In this document: piece after piece, positions 35,104 to 45,333 of the stretch
Layout of the letters: the number at the start of each line of letters is the position of its first letter
Numbering within the stretch: the first letter of the stretch is position 1
From: Salinirubrum litoreum
GTDB lineage: Archaea > Halobacteriota > Halobacteria > Halobacteriales > Haloferacaceae
DNA length: 64,000 bases
Assembly (NCBI RefSeq): GCF_020567425.1
Contig: NZ_JAJCVJ010000003.1
Location: forward strand, 372,001-436,000
Direction of reading: 5' to 3'
Notes under the pieces: model-generated
Told to the model about the DNA's origin: nothing
The model's database searches: none
The model's input: the letters and a program-made list of their open reading frames with translations, nothing else
Made by a program: the position numbers and the translations under genes

Positions 35104-35635
35104 CGGGGCCGCTCGTTCCTCACAAGCGGACGGCACCGGGGAATCATACAAGCCGACGGCTGTCGATACATCGGAGACGGGATGCTGCTCGAGGGCCTCG
35201 GCTTCCTGATCGGGCTCGGACTCCTCCTGGTCGGTGCCGACAGAACTGTCGACGCTGCCGCCGAGTTGGCACTCTACTACGGGATCTCGGCGTTCTTCAT
35301 CGGCGTGACCGTCGTGTCGATCGGCACGTCAATCCCCGAGATGACGACGTCGGTCTACGCGGCACTCTACGACGCCGGCGACCTGCTGGTGGGGAACATC
35401 GTCGGCTCGGAGACGGCACAGATCACCCTGGCCATCGGCGTCGTCGCACTGCTCTCACAGATCGAGGCCGAGCGACGGAACGTCCTCGTCTACGGCGGCG
35501 CGATGGTTCTGGCGATGGTGATCATGCTCCTCGTGCTCGAAGACGGCGTCCTCATCCGGTCCGAGGGCTTCCTGATGATGCTCGCGTACGTCGCCTTCGT
35601 CCACGACCTCTACTCCCACGAGGGCGGCGAGGAGG

Positions 35636-36889
<1,254 letters not shown>

Positions 36890-37274
36890 CTGTGACTTTA
36901 CGTGCGGAGCGTTGCTTTATAAATCTACGACTGACGTAGGGGAGTCGGACTGCCATCGCTCGTGGTTTGATTCGAGGCTTGTCAGATTCCTCTCACGGCT
37001 AAAGCCGTGGGCTTCCTCCTTGCATCTGTGTGAAGAACTCGGTATCGTCACCGAAGTCGACCCCGAGTCCGAGGACTGACACCGACCGGCCGGCCAGGGC
37101 GATGCTCGACCGTGCTCGTTCGCGCGGCGTCGAGGCGACCGGGTGACCGGGGTCGGGGACCAGGGGGACCGTGTCCGGAGCGTCCCCAGCAACGTCCGAG
37201 GCCGGCGACAGGTACAGGCGACTCCGAGGGATGGACATCGTTTTAGGGCCGACCCGACACGCTTGTCGTGTCAC

Positions 37275-38525
37275 ATGGTGAGTCTGCTCGCCGTCGTCGG
37301 CATCCTCGTCGCGGCGTTCGTCGGGTTCAACATCGGTGGGTCCTCGACGGGCGTCGCGTTCGGTCCCTCGGTCGGGAGTCGTCTCGTGCGGAAGGCGACC
37401 GCTGCGGCGCTGTTCACCGGCTTCGCCCTCCTCGGTGCGTGGACGGTCGGCCGGAACGTCATCGCCACGATGAGCAGTAGCATCGTCCCCGCGACCCAGT
37501 TCTCGCCGGTCGCCAGCGTCGGCGTCCTCTTCTTCACGGGGGCGTCACTGCTGGTCTCGAACATCTACGGCGTCCCGGCGTCGACCTCGATGACTGCCGT
37601 CGGGTCCATCGTCGGGTTGGGGCTGGCGACCGGATCGCTCAACGAGGCGCTGATGTTCACCATCGTCTCGGCGTGGATCGTCGCGCCGCTGGTGGGGTTC
37701 GCCTGTGGGGCGCTCATCGGCCGGTACGTCTACCCCTATCTCGACCGACGGCTGGCGTTCACGACCTTCGAGACGCACCTGTTCCGCCTCGACAACTCGG
37801 GGAGCGTCCCGCGTCCACGATTCAACGACGACGCGTCCCCCCGCGACCTCGTCGGGTCGCTGGCGGTGATCGTCATCGCCTGTTACATGGCCTTCTCGGC
37901 GGGCGCGTCGAACGCCGCCAACGCGGTCGCCCCCCTCGTCGGTGCGCAGGGGCCGCTGACCGTCGATCAGGGGGTCCTGCTCGCGGTGTTCGCCTTCGGC
38001 CTCGGTGGGTTCACCATCGCCAGACGGACCCTCGACACGGTGGGCGACGACATCACCGAACTGCCGATTCTCGCGGCGCTGATCGTCTCCGTCGTCGGCG
38101 GGACGATCATCACGGTGCTGTCTGCACTCGGCATCCCGGCGAGTCTCGCGGTGAGTACCACCTGCTGTATCATCGGCCTCGGCTGGGGGCGCGCCAGTCG
38201 GGCGGCGACGGTCGCCGAACTCGCCGCGCCGACCCCCGAGGGCGAACCGGAACTCGAGGTCGGCACCGGCGCACTCGTCACCTCCCGCGACGAGGACGTG
38301 CCCACGGGACCCACGGTCGGCGACATCGCCCGGGGCGAGGCCCCGCCGGAGAAGCCGGACGACGAACCGCCAGCGGTGCCGGAGATCGGTGAGAAAGCGC
38401 CGGCCGAGGTCGACAGACAGAGTCTGTTCGATCCGAGTGCGGTCAAGCGCATCGCGCTGCTGTGGGTGCTCACGCCGACGCTCGCGGTGGTCGGGTCGTA
38501 CCCGCTGTTCCTGCTCGTGCTGTGA
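37275..38525 (+). CDS. PiT-family inorganic phosphate transporter
   Basis: This 416-residue membrane protein has two PiT-type repeats: FNIGGSSTGVAFGPSVG (N-terminal) and FSAGASNAANAVAPLVG (C-terminal). These are variants of the NGxNDxANA-type signatures, with no Asp in the first. The middle is an acidic cytoplasmic loop (residues 320-370). The canonical ion-binding motif is modified, so substrate (phosphate versus sulfate or another anion) needs testing. A TATA-like element is not obvious upstream. The start at the ATG at 37275 gives a good first TM. Confidence 0.87.
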   Translation: MVSLLAVVGILVAAFVGFNIGGSSTGVAFGPSVGSRLVRKATAAALFTGFALLGAWTVGRNVIATMSSSIVPATQFSPVASVGVLFFTGASLLVSNIYGVPASTSMTAVGSIVGLGLATGSLNEALMFTIVSAWIVAPLVGFACGALIGRYVYPYLDRRLAFTTFETHLFRLDNSGSVPRPRFNDDASPRDLVGSLAVIVIACYMAFSAGASNAANAVAPLVGAQGPLTVDQGVLLAVFAFGLGGFTIARRTLDTVGDDITELPILAALIVSVVGGTIITVLSALGIPASLAVSTTCCIIGLGWGRASRAATVAELAAPTPEGEPELEVGTGALVTSRDEDVPTGPTVGDIARGEAPPEKPDDEPPAVPEIGEKAPAEVDRQSLFDPSAVKRIALLWVLTPTLAVVGSYPLFLLVL

Positions 38526-38574
38526 GTCGTGTGCGTCGGGTGAGGACCGACCGCGTCACTCGACCGAGCCCCGC

Positions 38575-38994
38575 TCACCGAACGACCGTCACGGGGACCG
38601 GCGAGCGGCGGACGACCTTCTCGGCGACGTTCCCGACGAACAGCCGGTCCGTCAGAGAGCCACCGTGACTGCCGACGACGACCGTGTCGTAGTCGTCTGC
38701 GACGTCGAGGATCACCCGTGCCGGATGTCCGCTACCGATCTGCAGGTCGATCTCTGCGTCGTGGTCGGCCGCGATCTCCCGTGCGCGCTCTACGACCGGC
38801 GCGGCGTACTCGGCCATCGACTCCTCCGGATGCTCGGAGAGCGCGATGGCCGTCGCCTCCCCGAACATCGCCGACGGTTCACCGACGACCGTCAAGACCG
38901 TGATCGACGCCGCCGGAAAGGCGTCCAGCGCGTATTCGAGTGCGGTTTCTGCGACCTCCGAGCCGTCCATCGCGACGAGCACCCGTGAGACCAT
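38575..38994 (-). CDS. Universal stress protein (single UspA domain)
   Basis: This 139-residue UspA protein is full-length for a single domain. The nucleotide-binding motif GSHGGSLTDRLFVGNVAEKV lies at about residue 106-125, and strand 1 is SRVLVAMDGSE. It converges on the PiT gene, 50 bases away. It is likely cytoplasmic and ATP-binding. Confidence 0.93.
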   Translation of the reverse strand: MVSRVLVAMDGSEVAETALEYALDAFPAASITVLTVVGEPSAMFGEATAIALSEHPEESMAEYAAPVVERAREIAADHDAEIDLQIGSGHPARVILDVADDYDTVVVGSHGGSLTDRLFVGNVAEKVVRRSPVPVTVVR

Positions 38995-39260
38995 GCGGGA
39001 AGTCGATCCCTCTCTGTGATAAGCGTTCGCACGATCTCTGGCGACCGGTACGCTCGGACCGACCGACCGGAATCGAGTCGACGACTCCGACCTTCGATCG
39101 GCCGGTCTCGGTCGATGAACTGGTTGCCCGGATACCAGTAATTATGCCTGCTCGGGTAGTAGAGTACTGTTACGCGTCGTGTCACTGATTCACACGTTCG
39201 AGTCGGGCCGACGCGCACGACCGACCAGTCACTCGTGACCCAGCGACGGACCTACCGACC

Positions 39261-40244
39261 ATGTCACCAGACTCCAACACAGACGACAGCATCGCCGTCG
39301 ACCGACGTACACTCCTGAAGACGCTCCCCCTCGCCGGACTCGTGGGCCTCGGCAGCACACCGGTCTCGGCACGAGGCGGGAGTGCCCGGTTCCCCGACCT
39401 CATCCCCCTGCCGACCGGGTTCCAACCGGAGGGGATCGTCTCCGGGAGAGGCACCGAGTTCTTCGTCGGATCGCTCGCGAATGGCGACATCTTCCGCGGC
39501 GACTACCGCACGGGCGAGGGCGACGTGCTCTCGACCGAGGGCTCGACCGCAGTCGGTCTCTCGTACGACCGCCGCAGTGACCGCCTGTTCGTCGCCGGCG
39601 ACGGCACGGGGCGGGCGTTCGTCTACGACGCCCGGACCGGCGAGACCGCCGCGACGTACCAACTCACCGACCCCGGTACCTTCGTCAACGACGTCGTCGT
39701 CACGCGCGAGGCGGCGTACTTCACCGACTCGTTCCGACTCTCAGAGGACGGTCGACCGTTCTTCTACCGGGTTCCGCTCGGTCCCGGTGGCCGACTGCCC
39801 GACCAGAGCGGTGTCACCGAAGTCGAGATCGGCGAGGACTTCCAGGTCGTCCAGGGGTTCAACTCCAACGGGATCGACGCCCCGCCGAACGGCGAGTTCC
39901 TCGTCATCGTCAACTCCTCGACCGGCCTGCTCTACCGCGTCGATCCGGCGACCGGCGAAGCGACCGAGATCGACCTCGGCGGCGATCTCGTCACCGCCGG
40001 GGACGGCATCCTGCTCGACGGGAAGACGCTGTACGTCGTCCGGAATCAACTGAACCAGATCGCGGTCGTCGACCTCGCGCCCGACGCGTCGTCGGGTGAG
40101 ATCGTCGACACGATCACCGATCCGGACTTCGACGTGCCGACGACGGTCGCGGAGTTCGGCAACTCGCTGTACGCGGTGAACGCCCGATTCGGCATCCCGA
40201 ATCCGGGTGACGCCGAGTACGACGTGGTCGGCGTCTCGAAGTAG
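39261..40244 (+). CDS. Secreted SMP-30/gluconolactonase-like beta-propeller protein
   Basis: This 327-residue protein has a Tat signal VDRRTLLKTLPLAGLVGLG (residues 13-31) without an obvious lipobox cysteine, so it is likely released. Six or seven blades of a six-bladed propeller follow, with typical segments such as EGIVSGRGTEFFVGSL and FVNDVVVTREAAYFTDSF. The family includes lactonases and ligand-binding proteins; the metal-binding residues cannot be assigned confidently. A TATA-like GTAATTATGC (about 39137) is about 120 bases upstream. Confidence 0.85.
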   Translation: MSPDSNTDDSIAVDRRTLLKTLPLAGLVGLGSTPVSARGGSARFPDLIPLPTGFQPEGIVSGRGTEFFVGSLANGDIFRGDYRTGEGDVLSTEGSTAVGLSYDRRSDRLFVAGDGTGRAFVYDARTGETAATYQLTDPGTFVNDVVVTREAAYFTDSFRLSEDGRPFFYRVPLGPGGRLPDQSGVTEVEIGEDFQVVQGFNSNGIDAPPNGEFLVIVNSSTGLLYRVDPATGEATEIDLGGDLVTAGDGILLDGKTLYVVRNQLNQIAVVDLAPDASSGEIVDTITDPDFDVPTTVAEFGNSLYAVNARFGIPNPGDAEYDVVGVSK

Positions 40245-40420
40245 ATGGCCGACCGCACCGACTGGATCCGGGCAAGCAGCGCTCGGCGCTCCGTTCGGGA
40301 GTGGCCGTTCGGGCCGCGATCGCGGTGAGAGCGGCGGGACACCTGCCGAAACCGGCCGTAGGGTGGGACCTTGCGAGGGCAACCACAACGACTTCGCCGC
40401 CGAGGAGCCTTCATCTGACG

Positions 40421-40771
40421 ATGTCACGGACGTCGAGAGTGTTCGACAGCCTGTACAGCCGCGAATCGTCGTCGAACCCCACGGAGGAGTCGGTCGAAAC
40501 GACCGCGGTCGACGACGACACGATCACAGAGACGGTGCGCGAGGCGGTCGCAGAACACGAGCGCACCTTCCACGACGCCGAGGATCCGAGCGTCGACGAC
40601 CCCGACGGAGCGGAGAGGTCGGTCGACTCGGGCCGGTCGCCCGTGCGAGTGCTGGGCGTCGCGGCGGTACTCGCGCTGCTGGGCTACCTCGCGCGGAAGC
40701 GTCGTCGAGGTCCGGACGGCGATCGCGACGCGACCGACGGCGGCGAGTCGGTCGGGTCCGACGACCGGTAG
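40421..40771 (+). CDS. Hypothetical single-pass acidic membrane protein
   Basis: This 116-residue protein starts at the ATG at 40421. It is strongly acidic (residues 20-65), with a TM at about residues 75-93 (VRVLGVAAVLALLGYLA) and a basic segment (RKRRRG) after it, which sets topology N-out or with a short cytoplasmic tail. No motif is recognised. It may be co-transcribed with the following YihY gene. Confidence 0.7.
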   Translation: MSRTSRVFDSLYSRESSSNPTEESVETTAVDDDTITETVREAVAEHERTFHDAEDPSVDDPDGAERSVDSGRSPVRVLGVAAVLALLGYLARKRRRGPDGDRDATDGGESVGSDDR

Positions 40772-40843
40772 AGCGTCCCGCTGGCGGCTCCGACCCGCGA
40801 CGGTAGACGCGTTCTCTCCCTTCGCTGCCACGTCTGATCCGAC

Positions 40844-41656
40844 ATGCGTCGACCGAACCCGATCCGCCTGAGCAAGTCTGTGCTCGCGGTGGCCAACGAG
40901 CGAAACATCAAGATGACGGCCGCCAGCGTCGCGTTCTACACGTTCAACACCGCGATCCCGCTCGCACTGCTCGTCTTCGTCGGCCTGTCGTACTTCGGAG
41001 GCGTCGGACTCCTCGATCGGGCCGTCGAGATCGTCATCGGGGGGAGCGCGAGTCGGTTCCAGGCGGTCGCCGATCGTATCAGCGACGATCCGCCGGGTCG
41101 GTGGCGTGCCGCCGCGATCGCGGCCGGGATCCTGCTGTGGAGCGCCTTCCGCATGTTTCGCGCGGTCGACAGCTCCTTCGCCGAGGTGTACGACGAGCGC
41201 AAGGCGGCGTCGCTGACAGAGACACTGATCGACACGGTGATCGTCCTCGTCGCGGTGATCGTCGGCGTCCTGGTGGTCGGGGTCGCGGGCGCGCTCCTCT
41301 CCTTCCGTGCCGAGGGGGCAGTCTGGGTGCCGTACACCACCGGACTGCTGTTCGTCGTCCTGCTGGTCGCCTTTCTCCCGATGTACTACATCTTCCCGCG
41401 CGTCGAGACCTCCGTGTGGGAAGCTCTCCCCGGAGCAGTCCTCGCGGCGACGGGCTGGGCGGTCTCGGCGGTGTTCTTCCGGCTCTACCTGAGCCTCTCG
41501 CCGAACCCGTACGGGTTCGCCGGTGCCGTCCTCCTGCTGCTCACCTGGCTGTACGTCGGCGGACTCGTCCTCCTGTTGGGTGTCGTCCTGAACGCGGTGC
41601 TCGGGGGACACGTCGAAGTGGACTACGAGTGGCTCCCGGGCACCGACGAAGCGTGA
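40844..41656 (+). CDS. YihY/UPF0761-family membrane protein
   Basis: This 270-residue protein of the YihY family (historically misannotated RNase BN) has about six TMs and the signature ASVAFYTFNTAIPLALL (residues 24-40). A Gly-rich late TM, SPNPYGFAGAVLLLLTWLYV (about residues 220-240), is conserved. Its function in archaea is unknown. It is probably translated with the small membrane protein before it, and the convergent HtpX gene ends 325 bases away. Confidence 0.88.
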   Translation: MRRPNPIRLSKSVLAVANERNIKMTAASVAFYTFNTAIPLALLVFVGLSYFGGVGLLDRAVEIVIGGSASRFQAVADRISDDPPGRWRAAAIAAGILLWSAFRMFRAVDSSFAEVYDERKAASLTETLIDTVIVLVAVIVGVLVVGVAGALLSFRAEGAVWVPYTTGLLFVVLLVAFLPMYYIFPRVETSVWEALPGAVLAATGWAVSAVFFRLYLSLSPNPYGFAGAVLLLLTWLYVGGLVLLLGVVLNAVLGGHVEVDYEWLPGTDEA

Positions 41657-41715
41657 GTCGGGTGCGGACACGCTCGGACGGACACTGCACCGAGCACCCC
41701 GACCGGTCGCCGGTC

Positions 41716-41850
41716 TCAGACTGTGCGACCGCGGAGGAAACGGAGCAGCTTTCTGAGGAGATGCACTGCGGTGATCACACTCGAGTCGTAGTACGCGAGT
41801 TTGCGGAGTCGTTTGAGCATTCCTCCGGAAGGGAGGCGCCACATCCCCAT
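41716..41850 (-). CDS. Candidate 44-residue cationic peptide ORF
   Basis: The ATG at 41850 (or the second Met at residue 3) gives a short frame ending at 41716. Composition is unlike surrounding proteins: many Arg/Lys and Leu, for example MLKRLRKLAYYDSSVI and HLLRKLLRFLRGRT, so the C-terminal part could form an amphipathic cationic helix. It lies 66 bases downstream, on the minus strand, of the RE-side end of solo element B. No family is known to me. It may be a fragment of a lost gene rather than a functional peptide. Confidence 0.3.
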   Translation of the reverse strand: MGMWRLPSGGMLKRLRKLAYYDSSVITAVHLLRKLLRFLRGRTV

Positions 41851-41916
41851 GGGCGAGGTGCTTTCAGTGGCAAGCCGGCTTCTCTCGGGGGGCAGTGTCA
41901 GTGGACACCTCGAGAC

Positions 41917-41966
41917 GTCAGTTACCCACGACTGAAGTCGTGGGCTTCATCCTTGCATCTCTGTGA
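41917..41966. mobile_element. Solo ~50-bp IS1341-end hairpin element (copy B)
   Basis: This copy differs from copy A (23125-23174) by a single base: 49 of 50 match. The hairpin CCCACGAC-TGAA-GTCGTGGG is at 41925-41944. The minus-strand reading has TTCAC before AGAGATGC, the same site pattern as the full element. It sits downstream of YihY and 16 bases from the HtpX stop, so it could also end transcription there. Confidence 0.8.
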
Positions 41967-41981
41967 ACGACGGCTGTCTCG

Positions 41982-42824
41982 CTACTGCGACTGCAGGCGC
42001 TCAATCCGCTTTTCCATCGGTGGGTGCGTCGCGAACACGCGGTCCAGCAGGCCGCGCTTCCCGCCGAAGATACACATCGCGGCGGTGCTGGCGTCCACGT
42101 CTGCGGCCTGTTCGCTCTCGCCGACCTGCTTGATCGTGGCGAGTGCCCGCGCCAGCGCGTCGGGGTTCCCGGTGTACTCGGCGGCGTCGGCGTCGGCGAC
42201 GTACTCGCGGTACCGCGAGATTGCCAGCACGAACACCATCACGAGCAGTTGGGCGACGATACTCAGCACGTAGCTGATCACGAAGCCGAGAATCGGAATC
42301 TCGTCGGTGACGAGTTCGACCAGGAAGAAGACGCTCAGGCCGACGATGGAGGCGATCGACTGGCCCAGCAAGAGCATCACCACGTCGCGGTTCTTCACGT
42401 GGGCGAGTTCGTGAGCCAGCACGCCCTCGATCTCGTCTGCGGTCATGTGACCGTCCTCGTACAGCGCCAGCATGACCTCGCTGACGACGACGACACCCGA
42501 TCCCTTCCGACCGACTGCGAAGGCGTTCGGCGTCCCCATCCGCCCACGCTTGAACGCCGGGGTCTCGATCTCCATCGCGTCGCTCAGGGCCTCGAACCGT
42601 TCGACGAGTTCGGGGTACTCGTTCGCGTCGATGTCCTCGGCGTCCACGCTCCGGAGGGCGAGCCACTTCCCGAGTTTGTACTGGACGCCGACGAACAGCA
42701 CCGATCCGGCGAGCACGACCGGAATCCCGACGATCGGGGCGGCGAAGACGCCGACCAGTGCGTAGAAGCCGAACAGGATCGTCCCGGCGACGACCATCCG
42801 GACCTGCAAGCCACGGTGAGTCAT
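41982..42824 (-). CDS. htpX: HtpX-like zinc metalloprotease (M48 family)
   Basis: This 280-residue membrane protease has HELAH at residues 138-142 (VLAHELAHVKNRD) and the third zinc ligand probably in the REYVADADAAEYTG segment (about 215). Four TMs flank the catalytic domain (about 10-28, 31-48, 155-180, 185-207). It degrades damaged membrane proteins. The promoter has ATACTTATTTTC (about 42850-42861). Its stop sits 16 bases from solo element B. Confidence 0.94.
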   Translation of the reverse strand: MTHRGLQVRMVVAGTILFGFYALVGVFAAPIVGIPVVLAGSVLFVGVQYKLGKWLALRSVDAEDIDANEYPELVERFEALSDAMEIETPAFKRGRMGTPNAFAVGRKGSGVVVVSEVMLALYEDGHMTADEIEGVLAHELAHVKNRDVVMLLLGQSIASIVGLSVFFLVELVTDEIPILGFVISYVLSIVAQLLVMVFVLAISRYREYVADADAAEYTGNPDALARALATIKQVGESEQAADVDASTAAMCIFGGKRGLLDRVFATHPPMEKRIERLQSQ

Positions 42825-43000
42825 ACACGAGCGACTCGATCAGACAGAAAATAAGTATTTGGTTGGTTTCTGGTGATCAGCCGACAGACTGGATCACAGC
42901 CCTGCGCGCCGGCCCGGCCGTCTGGAGCGACGCAGACGACACCGATCACCGGTGGTTCGTCTTGCCGGTGAGACACGTTCTCAGTCGGTGAAGTCCGTCT

Positions 43001-43076
43001 CAGCGGTGCCTATACATCAACAATTTGTGTAGTCAGATCTGATGTACTCGAACGAGACCTCTGGAGTGAATTCCCA
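43001..43076 (+). repeat. 76-nt leader copy 1 (duplicated with the tail-collar gene)
   Basis: The 76 bases before the GTG start at 43077 align base for base in length with 44160-44235 before the second gene. Shared words include CAGCGGTG, GTGTAGTC, GATGTAC and CTGGAGT. The equal length and matching position strongly suggest the duplication included promoter and leader. Confidence 0.8.
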
Positions 43077-44006
43077 GTGACCGACAGTATCGCCGCACCC
43101 TCGCTCGCCACGCTGACCGACTACGAGGGGGTGACGTTCGACGTGGACGGGGCGGACGGGGTCGGCCTCCGACTGGACGAGGTGGAGCGCCGCGCGGTGG
43201 ACGACGACTGGGAACGGTTCTCGCTGTGGTTCAGTTCCGACGACGAGGTGTCACAGGATCTGTACCGACTGACCGACCCGCAGGGCGAGGCGTTCGACGT
43301 GACCATCGCACCGACGAGACGGTTCGACGGGAGTCCCGACACGCACACGTACGAGGCCATCTTCAGCCGTCCAGCGTCGGACGCCGAGATCACGGGGCCC
43401 AAAGCCGCACTCGACGCCGGGATGCACCTGCCGAACGCGACGAGTGAGAGTCAGAACGTCCCTCGCCGGGCCGAGTTCATCACGGGACAGGTCGTGCTGT
43501 TCGGTGGACCCTTCGCGGTCGCGGGGTTCTACGAGTGTTCGGGCCTCCCGCTCCAAATCAGCCAGCACTCGGTTCTCTACTCCGTCATCGGGACGACCTA
43601 CGGCGGTAACGGAAGAGTGACCTACCGACTTCCGGACTTGAAGGGGCGGGTGCCGCTCCACAACGACCGCCACCATCAGGTGGGGAGCGCGGGCGGCACG
43701 GAGACTGTCACGCTGACGAAGAACCAGTTGGCGAGGCACCACCATTACGCGACGGACATCGATCTCCCGGTGAGTGAGGCCGAGGGAACCGAACAGGACC
43801 CGAGCGGCAACCTGCTGACGACGGACCCGCACGGCGGGGGACGTGGCGCGAAGACGATCTACGCCGATGGGAACGAGAGTGCCGGCGCGATGCAGGTGGA
43901 GGGCACCACCGACGACACCGGACGCGGAGACGAACACACGAACATGCAACCGTACCTCTCGGTGAGCTACCAGATCTGTATGGACGGGATATTCCCCACG
44001 CGGTGA
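43077..44006 (+). CDS. DUF6916-like plus phage tail-collar protein (copy 1)
   Basis: This 309-residue protein starts at GTG (43077), supported by alignment with the ATG of copy 2. The N-terminal ~100 residues (LTDYEGVTFDVDGADGVGLR...RFSLWFSSDDEV) resemble DUF6916. The C-terminal half has the tail-collar/microcystin-dependent motif: GQVVLFGGPFAVAGFYECSG, then SVLYSVIGTTYGGNGRVTYR and LPDLKGRVPLH. The fusion appears with its duplicate at 44236. No other phage gene is nearby, and no signal peptide is present. Its function is unknown. Confidence 0.8.
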   Translation: MTDSIAAPSLATLTDYEGVTFDVDGADGVGLRLDEVERRAVDDDWERFSLWFSSDDEVSQDLYRLTDPQGEAFDVTIAPTRRFDGSPDTHTYEAIFSRPASDAEITGPKAALDAGMHLPNATSESQNVPRRAEFITGQVVLFGGPFAVAGFYECSGLPLQISQHSVLYSVIGTTYGGNGRVTYRLPDLKGRVPLHNDRHHQVGSAGGTETVTLTKNQLARHHHYATDIDLPVSEAEGTEQDPSGNLLTTDPHGGGRGAKTIYADGNESAGAMQVEGTTDDTGRGDEHTNMQPYLSVSYQICMDGIFPTR

Positions 44007-44159
44007 CACTGGAGCCCTCTCACCCGGCGGGTCGCAGCAACGGGAGCGAACGACGGGGTCCTTCGCGACGCGACCGTCCCTCCCGCGTCCGTCGTGGTGG
44101 TGAAAGTGCCACCGTCGATGTTCAGTTAATTCTACAGTTTCGCAGGTGAGACAATATCT

Positions 44160-44235
44160 CAGCGGTGACTACATATCAGCCATCGGTGTAGTCGAAGACG
44201 ATGTACGCGACAGCACACGCTGGAGTCGATGTCCG
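44160..44235 (+). repeat. 76-nt leader copy 2 (duplicated with the tail-collar gene)
   Basis: This matches the first leader in length and in CAGCGGTG, GTGTAGTC, GATGTAC and CTGGAGT; it has diverged elsewhere. It ends at the ATG of the second gene, in the same position as the GTG of the first. Confidence 0.8.
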
Positions 44236-45174
44236 ATGACCGACATCGTCGACGCACCGTCACTGAGCACACTGACGGAGTACGAGGGTGAGACCTTCGA
44301 CGTCGAGAGCGACGCGGGGGTCGGTCTCCGACTGGACGAGGTCGACCGCCGGCGGGTCGGCGACGACTGGGAGGCGTTCTCGCTGTGGTTCTCCTCGGAC
44401 GACGAGTCGGTTCTGCCGCAGGGCCACTACCGGTTCGCCGCGCCGGACGGAGAGGAGTTCGACGTGACCGTCGCGCCGACCCACTCGGCGACGGCGGCCC
44501 CCGAGACACACACATACGAGGCCGTCTTCGACCGCCCGGCACCGGACGGCGAGACGCCCGACGTGAGCGCGGCGCTCGCGGCGGGACACCACCTCCCGGC
44601 GGCGGGTGTCGAACCGCAGAGTGCCACCGTCGCGGGTGACGAGTACGTCGGCCAGGTGATCCTGTTCGGCGGAGCGCGGACGATCCAGGGGTTCTACGAG
44701 TGTGACGGCGCGCTGGTCTCGATCCAACAGCTCTCGGCACTGTACAGTCTCATCGGGACGAAGTACGGCGGCGACGGGACGTCGACCTTCGGGCTTCCGA
44801 ACCTCTCCGGGCGCGTCCCGATGCACCGGAGCAGCCAGCACGGCATCGGAAGCGCGGTCGGGTCCGCAGAGACTCGACTCGCCATCGACAACGTGCCGGT
44901 CCACAGTCACGGGGCGACGAATCTCAGCGTTCCGGTGAGTGACGTGTCCGGTTCGGAACCGGACCCGGACGGGAACGTCCTGACGACGGACCCACACGGC
45001 GGCGGTCGCGGAGCGAAGACCATCTACACCCCCGAAAACGAGATGAGCGGGTCGATGGTGGTCGCGGGCGAGACCGATCAGGTCGGCATGGGTGCGGCGT
45101 TCAACAACGTGCAACCCTCGCTGGCGATGAACTACGAGATGTGCGTCACCGGTATCTACCCCGGGACAAACTGA
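44236..45174 (+). CDS. DUF6916-like plus phage tail-collar protein (copy 2)
   Basis: This 312-residue paralog (by eye, about half identical) has the same two-part architecture: N-terminal DUF6916-like region (LTEYEGETFDVESDAGVGLR) and collar half (GQVILFGGARTIQGFYECDG; ALYSLIGTKYGGDGTSTFG; LPNLSGRVPMH). The central loop differs strongly, suggesting changed ligand contacts. The start is the ATG at 44236. The two genes form a tandem pair with no promoter-free linker between them, so each may have its own transcript. Confidence 0.8.
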   Translation: MTDIVDAPSLSTLTEYEGETFDVESDAGVGLRLDEVDRRRVGDDWEAFSLWFSSDDESVLPQGHYRFAAPDGEEFDVTVAPTHSATAAPETHTYEAVFDRPAPDGETPDVSAALAAGHHLPAAGVEPQSATVAGDEYVGQVILFGGARTIQGFYECDGALVSIQQLSALYSLIGTKYGGDGTSTFGLPNLSGRVPMHRSSQHGIGSAVGSAETRLAIDNVPVHSHGATNLSVPVSDVSGSEPDPDGNVLTTDPHGGGRGAKTIYTPENEMSGSMVVAGETDQVGMGAAFNNVQPSLAMNYEMCVTGIYPGTN

Positions 45175-45226
45175 CGCCCCACCGTCGAGACGGTGTCACT
45201 CGGCTGGCCGACCCAGTTCCCGGACG

Positions 45227-45278
45227 GTGAAATCGACCCACTCCCGAAGTCGCGGGCTTCCTCATTGCATCTGTGTGA
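45227..45278. mobile_element. Solo ~50-bp IS1341-end hairpin element (copy C, degenerate)
   Basis: The hairpin CCCACTCC-CGAA-GTCGCGGG is imperfect (five of eight pairs). The left flank GAAATCGACCCAC resembles the right end of the full element (GTCATCGACCCAC), and the tail CTTCCTCATTGCATCTGTG resembles its left end. This hybrid character supports the idea that solo copies are internal deletions that joined the two ends. It lies between the tail-collar gene and the MATE gene end. Confidence 0.72.
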
Positions 45279-45333
45279 GTGAAACTGAAACCGAAGCCGA
45301 AATCGAGTCGTCGGACCGTGAGTCCGGTCGCGG

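Larger units (their letters stand above)
41657..41981. other. Intergenic region between YihY and HtpX genes
   Basis: There are 325 bases between two convergent genes. It contains the candidate small ORF at 41716-41850 on the minus strand and the solo hairpin element at 41917-41966. No other structure is seen. Confidence 0.6.

Noticed and set aside
39156-39171. TAGTAGAGTACTG stretch similar to the TrmB palindrome
   Set aside because: Only about 11 of 16 positions match, it is not palindromic, and the downstream gene is a lactonase-like protein with no clear sugar-import link.
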